A DNA stretch of 64,000 bases from Dokdonia donghaensis DSW-1 (lineage in GTDB: Bacteria; Bacteroidota; Bacteroidia; Flavobacteriales; Flavobacteriaceae). The stretch is from positions 1,560,501 through 1,624,500 of the forward strand of contig NZ_CP015125.1 of NCBI RefSeq assembly GCF_001653755.1, in the 5' to 3' direction. A model generated the notes under the pieces. That model made no database searches. It saw nothing but the letters and a program-made list of their open reading frames with translations, and was not told the DNA's origin. Position numbers and translations under genes: made by a program. This document shows positions 46,301-51,990 of the stretch, one piece after another (within the stretch, counting starts at the first letter, position 1; each line of letters begins with the position of its first letter).

Positions 46301-47419
46301 ACCATCTGTAATACTAGAAAAAATGATTTCTCCCAGACCTGTGTTGCCATCTCCATAATTAGATAATACCTCTATGCGTATAGTCGAGGCATCAATAGGT
46401 TCAAAAGTAAATTCTTGCACTGTAGCGTTATCACTCGCTATTACCTGTGCAAAAGTTCCAGGACCGCCTGCAATAGGTGTAAAATCTGCCCCATTTGTAG
46501 AAGCACTTATAATAACATCTTGTATACCAGATGAGCCTGAGGCACCAGGGCCACCTGCATTTTGATTCCAAATGTAGATTCCATTTATGCGCTCTGTACC
46601 GCCTAAACTATATTCTATGATACCACTAGTACCACCACCTATAAAGGAGTTTGCAGGCACTGTAGCGTCGTGAGTTGCAGTAAAACTTGGGAATTCTGAT
46701 AAGCCACTACCGTTATAGGTATTGTTAAGCGAACTGCCGAAAACAGTTGTGAATGATGTAGATGCAGAGACAGGTGTAACCGTCGCAACATTCTCAGAAA
46801 GATTAAGTATGATATCTGCCGGGCAGGTAATATCAAGTGCTCCTGCCTCTACAGTTATGGTTGTAGTACAGGTATCTGTATTTCCTGCGGCATCTGTTAT
46901 GGTGAGCGTTACCGTATTATCGCCTATGTTAGAACAGTCAAAGCTGGTTATGTCAAGTGATAATACAGCGTCTGGACAATTGTCAGAAGAAGGTGTTACG
47001 GTATCATCCACATCTGCTGTGGTAATACTTGCAAGGCCATCCTCATCTAACGTAATTGTAAATGGAGCAATACAGTTTGCCACTGGTGCTTCATTATCTG
47101 TTACTGTAACTGTGAAGGTACAAGTTGCCACTCCGTCTGGATCGCCAGTAGCCTCAAAGGTTACTGTAGTATCTCCCACAGGAAAGAAGTCTCCAGATGC
47201 TGGACCTTCTATTTGTGTAACCGTAAAGGTTGCCGTTCCATCCGGATCGTTTGGTGTAGGCGTGGCAAATGTTACATTTGCACCGCATAGTCCAGCATCA
47301 TTTATTTGTGTAATAGGTGCAACAGGACAGTCTGTAAAAGTCGGTGCGGTTTGCGCAATGGCAGTCGAAAAGATACCACATACCAAGAGTATGCGTATCG
47401 CAGTAGTAATTTGTTTCAT
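34400..47419 (-). CDS. Giant HYR/Ig-like/discoidin-like repeat protein, type IX secreted
   Basis: Secreted protein of 4339 residues. Order: signal peptide (1-22, ending IAQ); an HYR domain (to ~110); nine repeating modules of about 405 residues, each with an HYR-like segment (GTTTNTF.V.DG.G...TCSFDITI.DD.AP), two Ig-like units (CQDIT..LD..G..TITP.DID.GS.DNCG... to CEAIVTV), an ITCP.D link and an F5/8-type discoidin-like domain (FWNQNGGGPGA.G.SGIQ, then IRIEVQSNYGDGNT). Further Ig-like units follow, one holding a proprotein-convertase P-domain (~3870-4025). The C-terminal type IX sorting domain starts ILFPNPTRGDI and ends LVKRVVKK. It is probably a surface adhesin or matrix protein; that role is inferred. 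Paired cysteines recur in every unit. Confidence 0.93.
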   Translation of the reverse strand: MKQITTAIRILLVCGIFSTAIAQTAPTFTDCPVAPITQINDAGLCGANVTFATPTPNDPDGTATFTVTQIEGPASGDFFPVGDTTVTFEATGDPDGVATCTFTVTVTDNEAPVANCIAPFTITLDEDGLASITTADVDDTVTPSSDNCPDAVLSLDITSFDCSNIGDNTVTLTITDAAGNTDTCTTTITVEAGALDITCPADIILNLSENVATVTPVSASTSFTTVFGSSLNNTYNGSGLSEFPSFTATHDATVPANSFIGGGTSGIIEYSLGGTERINGIYIWNQNAGGPGASGSSGIQDVIISASTNGADFTPIAGGPGTFAQVIASDNATVQEFTFEPIDASTIRIEVLSNYGDGNTGLGEIIFSSITDGCGAVITYDAPIVATNCVASTVTQTTGFASGNPFPIGTTTNTFIVDDGNGNTATCSFDITIIDDVAPIAICQDITVQLDATGSVTITPEEINNSSTDNCGTATPTLDITDFTCADIGENTVILTITDDNGNSATCEAIVTVENTVVPTVVCQDITISLDDTGVATIVAADIDNGSTVACGAPILSADITEFNCENLGVNTVTLTVTDDQGNIASCEAIVTVESNSITTITCPADITLNLSEVATPIIPSSAGTSFTTAFGSSLTNTFNGNGLTTFPDLNSDHSSSGVTNSWIGEGTSGTITFNLGGSQTISGFSFWNQNNGGPGASGTSGIQNVIISSSTNGTDFTPIPGAPAVFAQVTGDGPVAPEVFNFTPIIASSIRIEVQSNYGDGNTAFAEIAFSDDTPGCGALVAYVTPFSNAACNGGGEVTQTAGLPSGSAFPVGTTTNTFEVTDGSGGTQTCSFDIVITDNVAPDVLCQNIEVLLDGTGNAIITAADIDNGTTDNCGDVTLSIDQDTFTCADVGTPVTVTLTATDVNGNSASCEAIVTVTSNELPVAVCQDITIQLVDGMASITPADIDNGSGSTCGTAVELSLDVQEFTCENLGDNTVTLTVTDASGNTDTCTAIVTVENNEPLVITCPADININLSEVATPIIPNSASTSFTTAFGTSLNNTFDGTGLDTFPSLESEHAPSSNTNSWIGEGTTGTIDFSLGAVTTVSGLAFWNQNGGGPGADGTSGIQNVIISSSTNGTDFTPIPGAPTSFTQVIPNTAAAPEIFNWTPVMASTIRIEVQSNYGDGNTAFAEIAFSDTTSGCGAVITYEGPFTNQECFPGSTLTQTAGFSSGSAFPLGTTTNTFEVDDGAGNIITCSFDVTITDDVAPDVVCQDIEVVLDETGNFVITAADIDNGTTDNCGDVTLSIDQDTFTCADVGTPVTVTLTATDVNGNSASCEAIVTVTSNELPVAVCQDITIQLVDGMASITPADIDNGSGSTCGTAVELSLDVQEFTCENLGDNTVTLTVTDASGNTDTCTAIVTVENNEPLVITCPADININLSEVATPIIPNSASTSFTTAFGTSLNNTFDGTGLDAFPSLESEHAPSSNTNSWIGEGTTGTIDFSLGGVTTVSGLAFWNQNGGGPGADGTSGIQNVIISSSTNGTDFTPIPGAPTSFTQVIPNTAAAPEIFTWTPVMASTIRIEVQSNYGDGNAAFAEIAFSDTTSGCGAVITYEGPFTNQECFPGSTLTQTAGFESGSAFPLGTTTNTFEVDDGAGNIITCSFDVTITDDVAPDVVCQDITIQLDETGSASILAADIDGGTADNCTDVTLSIDIDKFGCVNVGENIVTLTATDGNGNTSFCEAIVTVENLNTPEAICQNITVELDATGIAILDPVLLDGGSTFVCGPLTYEADVTEFTCENLGENTVVLTITDPQGNTSTCEAIVTVVNNEPVTITCPDDIILNLSEALEPIAITSTTTTFTAAFGSELSNATNGAGLTVSSSTTATHEPTTPSNSFIGTGTTGTLDFNFGSETLVSGLSFWNQNGGGPGANGSSGVQNVVFSYSTDGTNFIPIPGAPSIFAQVTDNDFSAPEIFTFDQIAATVIRMEVTSNYGDSNTAFAEIVFADLSSGCGAIVTYEGPFTNALCAGGGELVQTEGFASGSPFPLGTTTNTFEVTDGAGNVQTCSFDITIIDDVAPRAVCQNITLEVDETGSIAITPEDIDGGSTDNCGDITLSIDTDTFTCDNVGDNIVTLTVTDSNGLSSSCEAIVTIVGSVAPTAVCQDITLLLDADGTATLTPDQIDDGSFATCGSFTLSTDITTFTCDNLGENTVILTATDASGNSTTCEAIVTVENNEPLDLTCPEDMIINLSEVLEPVIPTNVTTSFNSAFGSSIQNTINGVGLATSPSLTATHDGTTTDNAFIGAGTTGTIDFDLGTERTITGFSFWNLNGGGPGANGSSGIQDVSISYSVDGTNFIAVDGAPAVFAQALSSQDVAPETFSFTQIAATVIRFEVLSNYGDGNTGFAEIAFADTTVGCGAAIVYEGPFTNVDCLGGGELVQTVGFASGSIFPLGTTTNTFEVTDTNGTTLSCSFDITVIDDVAPRAVCQDITIQLDETGSATIEAADVDGGSTDNCGDVSIAIDIDKFGCENVGENIVTLTVTDSNGLISTCEAIVTIENPNIPVAVCQNITLELDATGVGILDPALLDGGSTFVCGPLTYEADITEFTCENLGENTVVLTVRDPQGNTSTCEAIVTVVNNEPVTITCPEDLILNLSEVLEPVTISSTTTSFSPAFGSDIANATNGTGLSTTPSTTANHEATTPSNSFIGAGTSGTIDFNLGGETLISGFSFWNQNGGGPGANGTSGIQEVTMLYSTDGTTFTAIPGAPTTFAQVTTSESSAPELFTFDQIAATVIRMEVMSNYGDGNTAFAEIVFADTPSGCGAIVTYEGPFTNALCAGGGNLVQTEGFASGSPFPLGTTTNTFEVTDGTGNVQTCSFDITIIDDVAPRAVCQAITIEIGEDGTASITPEDIDGGSTDNCGDITLSIDTDTFTCDNVGENTVTLTVTDSNGLTATCEAIVTVISDSPPTAVCMDLTVQLDEDGMVTITSEQVDGGSFSNCGTFELTLDQDTFTCEQLGENIVILTATSPSGEFTTCEAIVTVENTQPLSIECPEDIVFNLSEVLMPVEVSNGTTSFSPAFGSELAKAFNGSGLEMSPSLMANHEASTPSNAFIGTGSSGSIDFDLGQETIINGFSLWNLNGGGPGAEGSSGIQDVTILYSLNNVTYTVLPEAPTVFAQVTTSEPVGPEVFTFTQVAARYIRFDVQSNYGDGNTGIAEVAFADVTDGCGAIVNYDGPFENLDCLGGGTLEQTAGFESGSPFPLGTTTNTFIATDTNGNEVTCSFTITLIDDVAPRAVCAPITVVLDENGIATITADDIDNGSSDNCGDITTAIDIDTFTCEQLGENTVVLTVTDANGNSSTCETIITVETNITPTAICQNITVELDEEGMITIDPVQVDGGSTAVCGELTYELNVFEFTCDNLGENTVILTVIDEQGLTATCEAVITVVNNQPIEITCPEDLVINLSEISNPIVPTGATTTYNSAFGSTLSNAIDGTGLNTSPSLTTDHAPSTPENSWIGEGSTGTIDFDLGAETTVSGFSFWNQNGGGPGPDGTSGIRDVLISYSIDGSTFIDVEGAPAVFAQAEENAPSAPEIFTFTPITATTIRMEVLSNYGDGNTGFAEIVFSDAASGCGAIISYEGPFTNENCVGGGTVTQTAGFASGNPFPVGTTTNTFTVEDGNGNLDTCSFTITIIDDLAPRMFCQNIEIALDENGMATITPEDIDGGTSDNCTPVTLSIDIDSFTCENLGENVVTLTATDENGNIASCEAIVTVTSSVIPQITCQDITVELDEDGMVTIAPEDVLADTSSTCLIDNLELDISEFGCANTGPNVVIVTATDNAGNTATCEAIVTVIDVTAPTPECMDATISLDENGLAILTPEDVIGNLVPVQGIPFTGDGVPESIPMTATGGTNCAGGPTTSTAAVDLEGTIGDAYRIATVIVDLDHSFVGDLGLTLTSPQGTELVLSAGNGGNAQGYENATFDDDGEDITMVAGPVNGIYSPEGGTFADTFAGEQINGNWSLSVCDNTQGDVGQLLRFEISFADPNDDLLGVPDNCTPTSDIEFDVDTFDCSHLGENVVNITVTDAKGNVATCTVNVTVVDEAPPTAICQSIVVILDEDTGTASITPDMIDNGSTDNCGGEVTLSLDITEFGCADVGENIVTLTVTDQNGNTATCEATVLVDADDFGLISCQEDFTVEADLFDLYEIENYIESLTDNCGGGTFTNVSQQPVAGTIIDAPQEVPVTLTGFDEDGNMVTCEFTITVTNNPLSVDDLSLRESDIILFPNPTRGDITLKNLSNTPLDYMVITDIRGRIVERIELSSSGINTNISLRYYEAGVYFMHITAGQTQLVKRVVKK
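34636..34651. repeat. Degraded palindrome (in giant gene)
   Basis: 14 of 16 bases match; it codes LRESD just before the sorting domain. Confidence 0.65.
35315..35815 (-). other. P-domain coding segment nested in an Ig-like unit
   Basis: The translated segment (VDLDHSFVGDLGLTL, then GEQINGNWSLSVCD) is a proprotein convertase P-domain. It interrupts an Ig-like unit whose first half ends TPEDVIGN and whose second half resumes DNCTPTSDIEFDVDTFDC. Confidence 0.8.
36100..47000 (-). repeat. Array of nine ~1.215-kb coding repeats
   Basis: The same marker codons (Trp-Asn in the FWNQN/FWNLN motif) recur at 36841, 38056, 39271, 40486, 41701, 42916, 44134, 45352 and 46564. Steps are 1215, 1215, 1215, 1215, 1215, 1218, 1218 and 1212 bp. 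Array limits are approximate. Confidence 0.95.
42432..44833 (-). repeat. Near-identical adjacent repeat pair
   Basis: 42432-43615 and 43650-44833 are almost identical at the DNA level, synonymous sites included, with an offset of 1218 bp. The other repeats share protein pattern but differ much more in DNA. Confidence 0.88.
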
Positions 47420-47816
47420 ATTAATCCCCCAATTAATGAAGACTAAATGTATACACTATAAGTGGTTTGTATAAAGTGAGTTAAGTCAGAAATTTCCGTC
47501 AGAAATCGCGCAATAGGCTAGGGGTAAATGCCCTGTTTAGCTCAAATCAAATACTATTTATATATACGCTTTCGCGAAAGCGTAATTCTTCTCACATCGC
47601 GCATTAAGTACGTCTATAAGGCATATTTGAGTAGATGTCTCACGTCACTTTCTGTAAGATATTAAAAACTTGCTGTTATAGCTTATTGCCCCTTTGGCAA
47701 ATGCGTATTTTACAATTTGATGTACTAATCGCTATACACTTTACCGAAATGAGATGCGTGGTCACTGTTTTGATAAACAAATAATTAGTCGCTTTTTACG
47801 TGATGTAATCTAGCTT
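47420..47816. other. 397-bp intergenic region
   Basis: No gene found. It holds the upstream region of the giant gene (a TACATTTA box about 40 bp before its ATG on the minus strand) and an exact palindrome at 47567-47582. A short tandem GTCAGAAAT-like repeat occurs near 47486-47505. Confidence 0.6.
47567..47582. repeat. Dispersed palindrome, exact copy 12
   Basis: Perfect copy about 150 bp upstream of the giant gene start. Confidence 0.95.
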
Positions 47817-48479
47817 TTAGAAAAAAGGAGTGTATTGCAATACTCTAAAATCTATGGTGTTAAAGTCAGGATTTTCTGCCTTTAGTTTTTTATAAAGCGC
47901 CAGACTTCCTACAGCTCTATTTGCGGCGCCTGAGGGTGCTGTGAGTGATACCGTTTTGATAGTACGACCTTCCCAGTCAAAGTTGTGTACTCTAGGTACT
48001 ACATCGCTTACAACCTTAAGGCGCACTTGTTTTTCTTTACAAGCTTTCCTAAAGAAATACTCTGGTCCATTTTTACTGTTTCCGCCGGTAAATAGTAGGG
48101 TGTCTACTTGTGTATGTTTTGAGAGATAACCAAAGATGTCGCGCAGCGTGATGTTGCTCATCCCGATATCTGAGGCGTCTACTTTTTGTCTTTCTGAAGA
48201 GGCGACAATATCACAAATACCTATGTTTCTATATTTTAAGAACTCTTTGCGCTGGCGTATGGCCTCTGCCGTGTTTTCAAATTTGAGGCCGAGGTTGAAA
48301 ATCTTATCGAGTATAGGCCACAATTGCCCATCTATGCTACCGTAACTAAAATCTACATCACCCGGTTTTAAATCACCCGTTGTAAAGCGTGGTGGGGGTA
48401 AGGTGCCTACTATAAGCTTGGTTGCTTTTTCCAGATTAAATGGCGGGTAGGGATGGGTGTGCTTAAAAGGTCTTGACAT
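47817..48479 (-). CDS. Uracil-DNA glycosylase-superfamily protein
   Basis: The order of motifs fits the UDG/MUG-like fold: KLIVGTLPPP near residues 22-31 (active-site strand), YGSIDGQLWPIL near 46-57, IGICDIVASSER near 86-97, LLFTGGNSKNG near 128-138 and SLTAPSGAANRAVG near 178-191 (catalytic or DNA-intercalating loop). It may excise uracil or hypoxanthine; the exact type is not assigned. Length 220 residues. It is divergent from the THX gene with 41 bp between starts. Confidence 0.75.
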   Translation of the reverse strand: MSRPFKHTHPYPPFNLEKATKLIVGTLPPPRFTTGDLKPGDVDFSYGSIDGQLWPILDKIFNLGLKFENTAEAIRQRKEFLKYRNIGICDIVASSERQKVDASDIGMSNITLRDIFGYLSKHTQVDTLLFTGGNSKNGPEYFFRKACKEKQVRLKVVSDVVPRVHNFDWEGRTIKTVSLTAPSGAANRAVGSLALYKKLKAENPDFNTIDFRVLQYTPFF

Positions 48480-48520
48480 AGGCTCGTAAAGTTCGTAAAT
48501 TGAAAGGAAACAATAGCATT

Positions 48521-48640
48521 ATGGGACGCGGAGACAAAAAATCAAGACGAGGCAAGATAAGTAGAGGCACCTTCGGCGCACGCCGCAGAAAGAAAGGGCG
48601 TAAAAAAGCTAAGGAAGCTGCAAAAATGGAGAAGGTTTAA
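48521..48640 (+). CDS. Small ribosomal protein THX (bTHX)
   Basis: Reading frame of 39 residues starting MGRGDKKSRRGKISRGTFG and continuing with Arg/Lys clusters (ARRRKKGRKKAKE). This is the pattern of the 30S protein THX, which in Thermus sits in the head of the small subunit. It has an ATG start and a TAA stop at 48638. The last 4 bp overlap the end of the convergent gene. A GAAAGGAAA stretch lies before the start. Confidence 0.9.
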   Translation: MGRGDKKSRRGKISRGTFGARRRKKGRKKAKEAAKMEKV

Positions 48641-49122
48641 CCTTTTGCTTTTAGTCTTTTTAAAATGCGTTGCTGTTTTTTGCCTACCTTTTTTCTAAGC
48701 ATATTGCCAGAACAGAGACTGGTTGTATGTGCATTTTTATCATCTACCAGCTGTGGAAATCTACCTTTAAAATGGGAGCTAGCTCTTGTATACACCAAGT
48801 AAGTCAAACCTTCACTAAATTCATAGCCACAGCTAATCTCAGAAGCTTCAGAAAGTATCTCAATTGTGCTTTTAGAAAAAGAGCCCTTGTACTGCTTGAT
48901 AATTTCAAAGGTATAACGCACGGGATCACCGCTACTGCGCTTGCGTGCTTTATTAAGTACTTCTTTCTTGATAAGATTACCACTAAAAACGACATCGGCG
49001 CGTTTGTACTTTTCTGTAATTTCTTCTTTCTTTGAAACCTTCGGGTCTTTTGCACAGGTGCAAGCAATTACTGGTACACTGGAGAGAATAAACAGCGCTA
49101 TAATTAGTGATCTAAACATCAA
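48637..49122 (-). CDS. Secreted TIMP/netrin-like domain protein
   Basis: Protein of 161 residues. A signal peptide ends just before a CTCAK motif, so the mature protein would begin Cys-x-Cys, as in tissue inhibitors of metalloproteinases (NTR fold). The middle (ADVVFSGNLIKKEV, then YTFEIIKQYKG) and SCGYEFSEGLTYLVYT match the NTR-like pattern seen in bacterial homologues. The role is unknown; inhibition of a peptidase is only a suggestion. The ATG abuts the stop of yaaA with no gap, so it is probably translated with it. Confidence 0.7.
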   Translation of the reverse strand: MMFRSLIIALFILSSVPVIACTCAKDPKVSKKEEITEKYKRADVVFSGNLIKKEVLNKARKRSSGDPVRYTFEIIKQYKGSFSKSTIEILSEASEISCGYEFSEGLTYLVYTRASSHFKGRFPQLVDDKNAHTTSLCSGNMLRKKVGKKQQRILKRLKAKG

Positions 49123-49887
49123 TTACCTTGTAAAAACAAATTCGTTTTTATCTTCATTAGACTCTTCTGCGCTGTAAGCGTAGCCGTCGTAATCAAAACC
49201 TTTGAGACCGTCTATTGTGTTTACATCCTTATCTATAATATAACGCACCATAGAGCCACGGGCTTTTTTTGCAAAGAATGAAATAATCTTGAGTTTCCCA
49301 TTTTTAAAATCTTTAAAGATAGGTGTGATTACGGGTACTTTGAGCTGCTTAGGTTTTATAGATTTAAAATACTCTTGACTCGCAAGGTTTACAAAAAGCT
49401 CATCATCTTTAAGTTCTTTATTAAGCGCTTCGGTAAGGGTGTCTCCCCAAAACTCGTATAAATTTTTATTACTGTAGTACTCCAGTTTTGTACCCATCTC
49501 AAGACGGTATGCCTGCATTAAATCTAGTGGTCGTAAGATCCCATACATCCCACTTAAAATACGTAAGGTGTCTTGAAGTTTGTCCAGCTTTTCAGTTGGG
49601 ATGGTATAAGCATCAAGCCCCGTGTATACATCACCATCAAAGGTATATACGGCTGGTCTTGCGTTCTTTTTTGTAAATGGAGTTGTAAAATCTTGGTATC
49701 GCTGGTAGTTTAAGTCTGCAAGCTTCTCACTAATGTGCATTAGGTCTTGAATCTCTTTCTTGGTCGTATTAGAAAGCTTGCTGTTAAGCTTTTCTGCTTG
49801 TTCTAAAAACTGCGGCTGTGTAGCACGTGTAGTAGGTAGCTTATCTTCAAAATTAAGTGACTTTGCTGGCGATACAACGATTTTCAT
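49123..49887 (-). CDS. yaaA: Peroxide stress protein YaaA
   Basis: YaaA (UPF0246) lowers intracellular iron-driven oxidation damage in E. coli. The N-terminal VVSPAKSLNFE motif, TFDGDVYTGLDA near residues 83-94 and LRILSGMYGILRPLDLMQAYRLEMG near 108-132 are typical, and the basic FFAKKARG motif lies near 203-210. Length is 254 residues. It has a TAACTTTG promoter-like box upstream. Confidence 0.93.
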   Translation of the reverse strand: MKIVVSPAKSLNFEDKLPTTRATQPQFLEQAEKLNSKLSNTTKKEIQDLMHISEKLADLNYQRYQDFTTPFTKKNARPAVYTFDGDVYTGLDAYTIPTEKLDKLQDTLRILSGMYGILRPLDLMQAYRLEMGTKLEYYSNKNLYEFWGDTLTEALNKELKDDELFVNLASQEYFKSIKPKQLKVPVITPIFKDFKNGKLKIISFFAKKARGSMVRYIIDKDVNTIDGLKGFDYDGYAYSAEESNEDKNEFVFTR

Positions 49888-49906
49888 AGGTGTTTTTCTT
49901 TTGTAT

Positions 49907-49914
49907 CAAAGTTA
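49907..49914 (-). promoter_or_regulatory. Putative yaaA -7 promoter box
   Basis: TAACTTTG on the minus strand, 19 bp before the yaaA ATG. Confidence 0.5.
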
Positions 49915-50151
49915 GCAATTATGTCTTATAATTACAGCTCTGGCTATTGTTTTTGGTTATGGTGGGATTGATTGTTTAATGTGGTGTTTGATTTATAAAG
50001 ACGTAATACCTAATAAGATTAAATGTTCAACATCCCTCTATATCTCCCTTCAATGGGAGACTTCTATTTTCTTGTCTTTGAAGTATGGTTTGGGTGTTGT
50101 TTTTTATATCAGCGCTTTAGGTTTGAAAAATTGCACAAACACCACAAAACA

Positions 50152-50181
50152 AATAAGCAACCCCAAAAGGAGTTGCTTATT
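50152..50181 (-). terminator. Putative rluD terminator
   Basis: Ten-bp stem AATAAGCAAC/GTTGCTTATT with a 10-nt loop downstream of rluD. The T-run is poor, so confidence is moderate. Confidence 0.6.
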
Positions 50182-50194
50182 ATTGTTATGAGTA

Positions 50195-50210
50195 CGTTTT
50201 CGCGAAAGCG
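50195..50210. repeat. Dispersed palindrome, one-mismatch copy
   Basis: CGTTTTCGCGAAAGCG differs from the consensus by one base. It lies between the rluD stop and its terminator. Confidence 0.85.
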
Positions 50211-50219
50211 TAAAAAATC

Positions 50220-51263
50220 TTACTGCTCTTTGCTGTGTACGGCATAGGCGCGCCACTTTTCTATACAGCCCGCCATATCTTCTGGTACGGGAGTTTCAAA
50301 ACGTTTGTACTCGCCTGTGGAGGGGTGTACAAAACCTAGTGTTTTTGCGTGTAGTGCCTGGCGTGGTAATATTTTAAAACAGTTTTCTACAAACTGCTTG
50401 TACTTTGTAAATGAGGTTCCTTTTAAAATAGCATTACCACCGTAACGCTCATCATTAAAAAGGGTGTGGCCTATGTACTTCATATGCACACGTATCTGGT
50501 GTGTGCGTCCAGTCTCTAGCTTACAAGCCACCTGAGTGACATATCCCAGGCGCTCTAGTACTTTATAGTGTGTAACGGCTGGTTTTCCTTGCTCCTCATC
50601 ATCATCTTTAAAAACGGTGTTCTGAAGGCGGTTTTTAGGGTGACGGCCTATGTTACCTTCTATCGTACCCTCATCATCTACCACGTTACCCCATACGATG
50701 GCCACATACTCACGCTCTGTCGTTTTATTAAAAAACTGCTTTGAGAGGTGGGTCATCGCGTGTTCCGTCTTTGCTACCACTAGAAGACCACTGGTGTCTT
50801 TATCTATACGGTGTACAAGTCCTGGGCGCTCGCTAGAGTTATTAGGTAAATTATCTATGTGGTGTATAAGTGCATTAATCAAGGTGCCAGAGTAGTTACC
50901 GTGACCTGGGTGTACGACCATACCGGCAGGCTTGTTTACCACGAGAAGATCATCATCTTCATAAATAATATCTAGTGGGATATCTTCTGGAGTGAGTAAA
51001 AACTCGTGTGGCGGGTGCTCAAACATCGCGCGTACCACATCTCCTGCTTTTACCTTGTAATTTTGTTTTACAACTTTGTTGTTTACTTGTATGCTACCAT
51101 TTTTGGCAGCCTTTTGTATTTTATTACGTGTAGCATTTTCTACAAAGTTCATTAAGAACTTATCTACTCGTAGCGGTTCTTGACCTTTACTGGCAGTAAA
51201 GCTATAATGCTCATATAGCTCATCGTCTTGAGGTTCTGGACCTATGGGTTGTTCTTCGTTCAT
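50220..51263 (-). CDS. rluD: RluA-family pseudouridine synthase (RluD-like)
   Basis: Pseudouridine synthase acting on 23S rRNA. An S4 RNA-binding domain spans residues ~30-90 and the catalytic Asp is in HRIDKDTSGLLV near 150-161. The acidic N-terminus and 347-residue length fit RluD of Bacteroidota. It is followed 3 bp upstream by the PASTA gene in the same direction, so the pair probably forms an operon. Choice of RluD over other RluA-type enzymes is inferred. Confidence 0.88.
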   Translation of the reverse strand: MNEEQPIGPEPQDDELYEHYSFTASKGQEPLRVDKFLMNFVENATRNKIQKAAKNGSIQVNNKVVKQNYKVKAGDVVRAMFEHPPHEFLLTPEDIPLDIIYEDDDLLVVNKPAGMVVHPGHGNYSGTLINALIHHIDNLPNNSSERPGLVHRIDKDTSGLLVVAKTEHAMTHLSKQFFNKTTEREYVAIVWGNVVDDEGTIEGNIGRHPKNRLQNTVFKDDDEEQGKPAVTHYKVLERLGYVTQVACKLETGRTHQIRVHMKYIGHTLFNDERYGGNAILKGTSFTKYKQFVENCFKILPRQALHAKTLGFVHPSTGEYKRFETPVPEDMAGCIEKWRAYAVHSKEQ

Positions 51264-51266
51264 TGT

Positions 51267-51860
51267 TTAATTATCGTCAGATGCGTTATTAGAAATAGCA
51301 TCTCGGTAATCTCCTTTACCATTACCTAGTACGAGGTCTATCACAGATGTTTTTTCTAAGCGATCTCCTGCTTTTACTTTTTTTCCTTTGTGTCTCAGGT
51401 CTCTTACCTCGTCTTCGCCTATCCAGTCTACGTAGGTGATTTTTCCTATTTTAAAACCTAGGGCTTTGAGTGTAGGCTCTGCCTGGCGACGTGTTTTTCC
51501 CACAATAGGAGGGATGGTCATTTTTTGATAACCAGAAGGGTTAAGCACTAAGTATATCTGTCTGTTTTCTTTTACAAATTTACCAGCGTTTGGCTCTTGA
51601 TCTATGACAGAGTACTTAGGGTAATCTGGGTTAAAGTTTGCACTATCTATGATAAAGTAGCGCAGCTCTGCATTTTCTAGTTCTTGACTCACGAGGTCTA
51701 GTGTCATCCCTTTTACATTAGGCACTGCGATACGCTCATCGTGATTTGTGGTACTACCTAACCACCATCTGGTGATAAAAATTAAGGCAATTACAATAAT
51801 GATGGCAAGGGCGATTTGTTTTACAAATGCTTTGCTTACTAGAAATTTTACAAAACTCAT
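51267..51860 (-). CDS. PASTA-domain membrane protein
   Basis: Single-pass membrane protein: short cytoplasmic N-terminus, membrane span near residues 15-33, then periplasmic PASTA domains starting IAVPNVKGMTLDLVSQELENAEL, with another from IPPIVGKTRRQAEPTLKALG and a third diverged one. PASTA domains bind muropeptides or beta-lactams. It has no kinase domain. The ATG at 51860 is used rather than a longer frame. It is divergent from ddl, a peptidoglycan gene, which fits a cell-wall role. Confidence 0.85.
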   Translation of the reverse strand: MSFVKFLVSKAFVKQIALAIIIVIALIFITRWWLGSTTNHDERIAVPNVKGMTLDLVSQELENAELRYFIIDSANFNPDYPKYSVIDQEPNAGKFVKENRQIYLVLNPSGYQKMTIPPIVGKTRRQAEPTLKALGFKIGKITYVDWIGEDEVRDLRHKGKKVKAGDRLEKTSVIDLVLGNGKGDYRDAISNNASDDN

Positions 51861-51882
51861 AAATGGGATGTGGTTAGAGGTG

Positions 51883-51890
51883 CAAATATA
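51883..51890 (-). promoter_or_regulatory. Putative PASTA gene -7 promoter box
   Basis: TATATTTG followed by CACC on the minus strand, the same box as the tRNA promoters, 22 bp before the ATG. Confidence 0.5.
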
Positions 51891-51990
51891 TAAAATTGAC
51901 AGCCTATTTGGCGTAGGTATGATTATACCTATTTTTACAATGTACGTTAATGAGACAGATTTAGTTGTCTCCTTTAAAATTTTCACGAAA

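Larger units (their letters stand above)
49888..50219. other. 332-bp intergenic region
   Basis: No gene is supported. It contains a hairpin TCTCCC/GGGAGA at 50043-50060, the rluD terminator (50152-50181) and a one-mismatch palindrome (50195-50210). Confidence 0.6.

Noticed and set aside
36100..47000. Could the regular repeats be a CRISPR or satellite array
   Set aside because: The period is about 1.2 kb, in frame and coding; there are no short repeats with unique spacers.
35372..47474. Many open frames on the plus strand opposite the giant gene
   Set aside because: They are Ser/Val-rich shadows caused by the repetitive Asp/Thr-rich codons of the giant gene, and they recur with the same period.
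50023..50247. Short plus-strand frames between yaaA and rluD
   Set aside because: They cross a terminator and the palindrome, end inside rluD and resemble no protein pattern.
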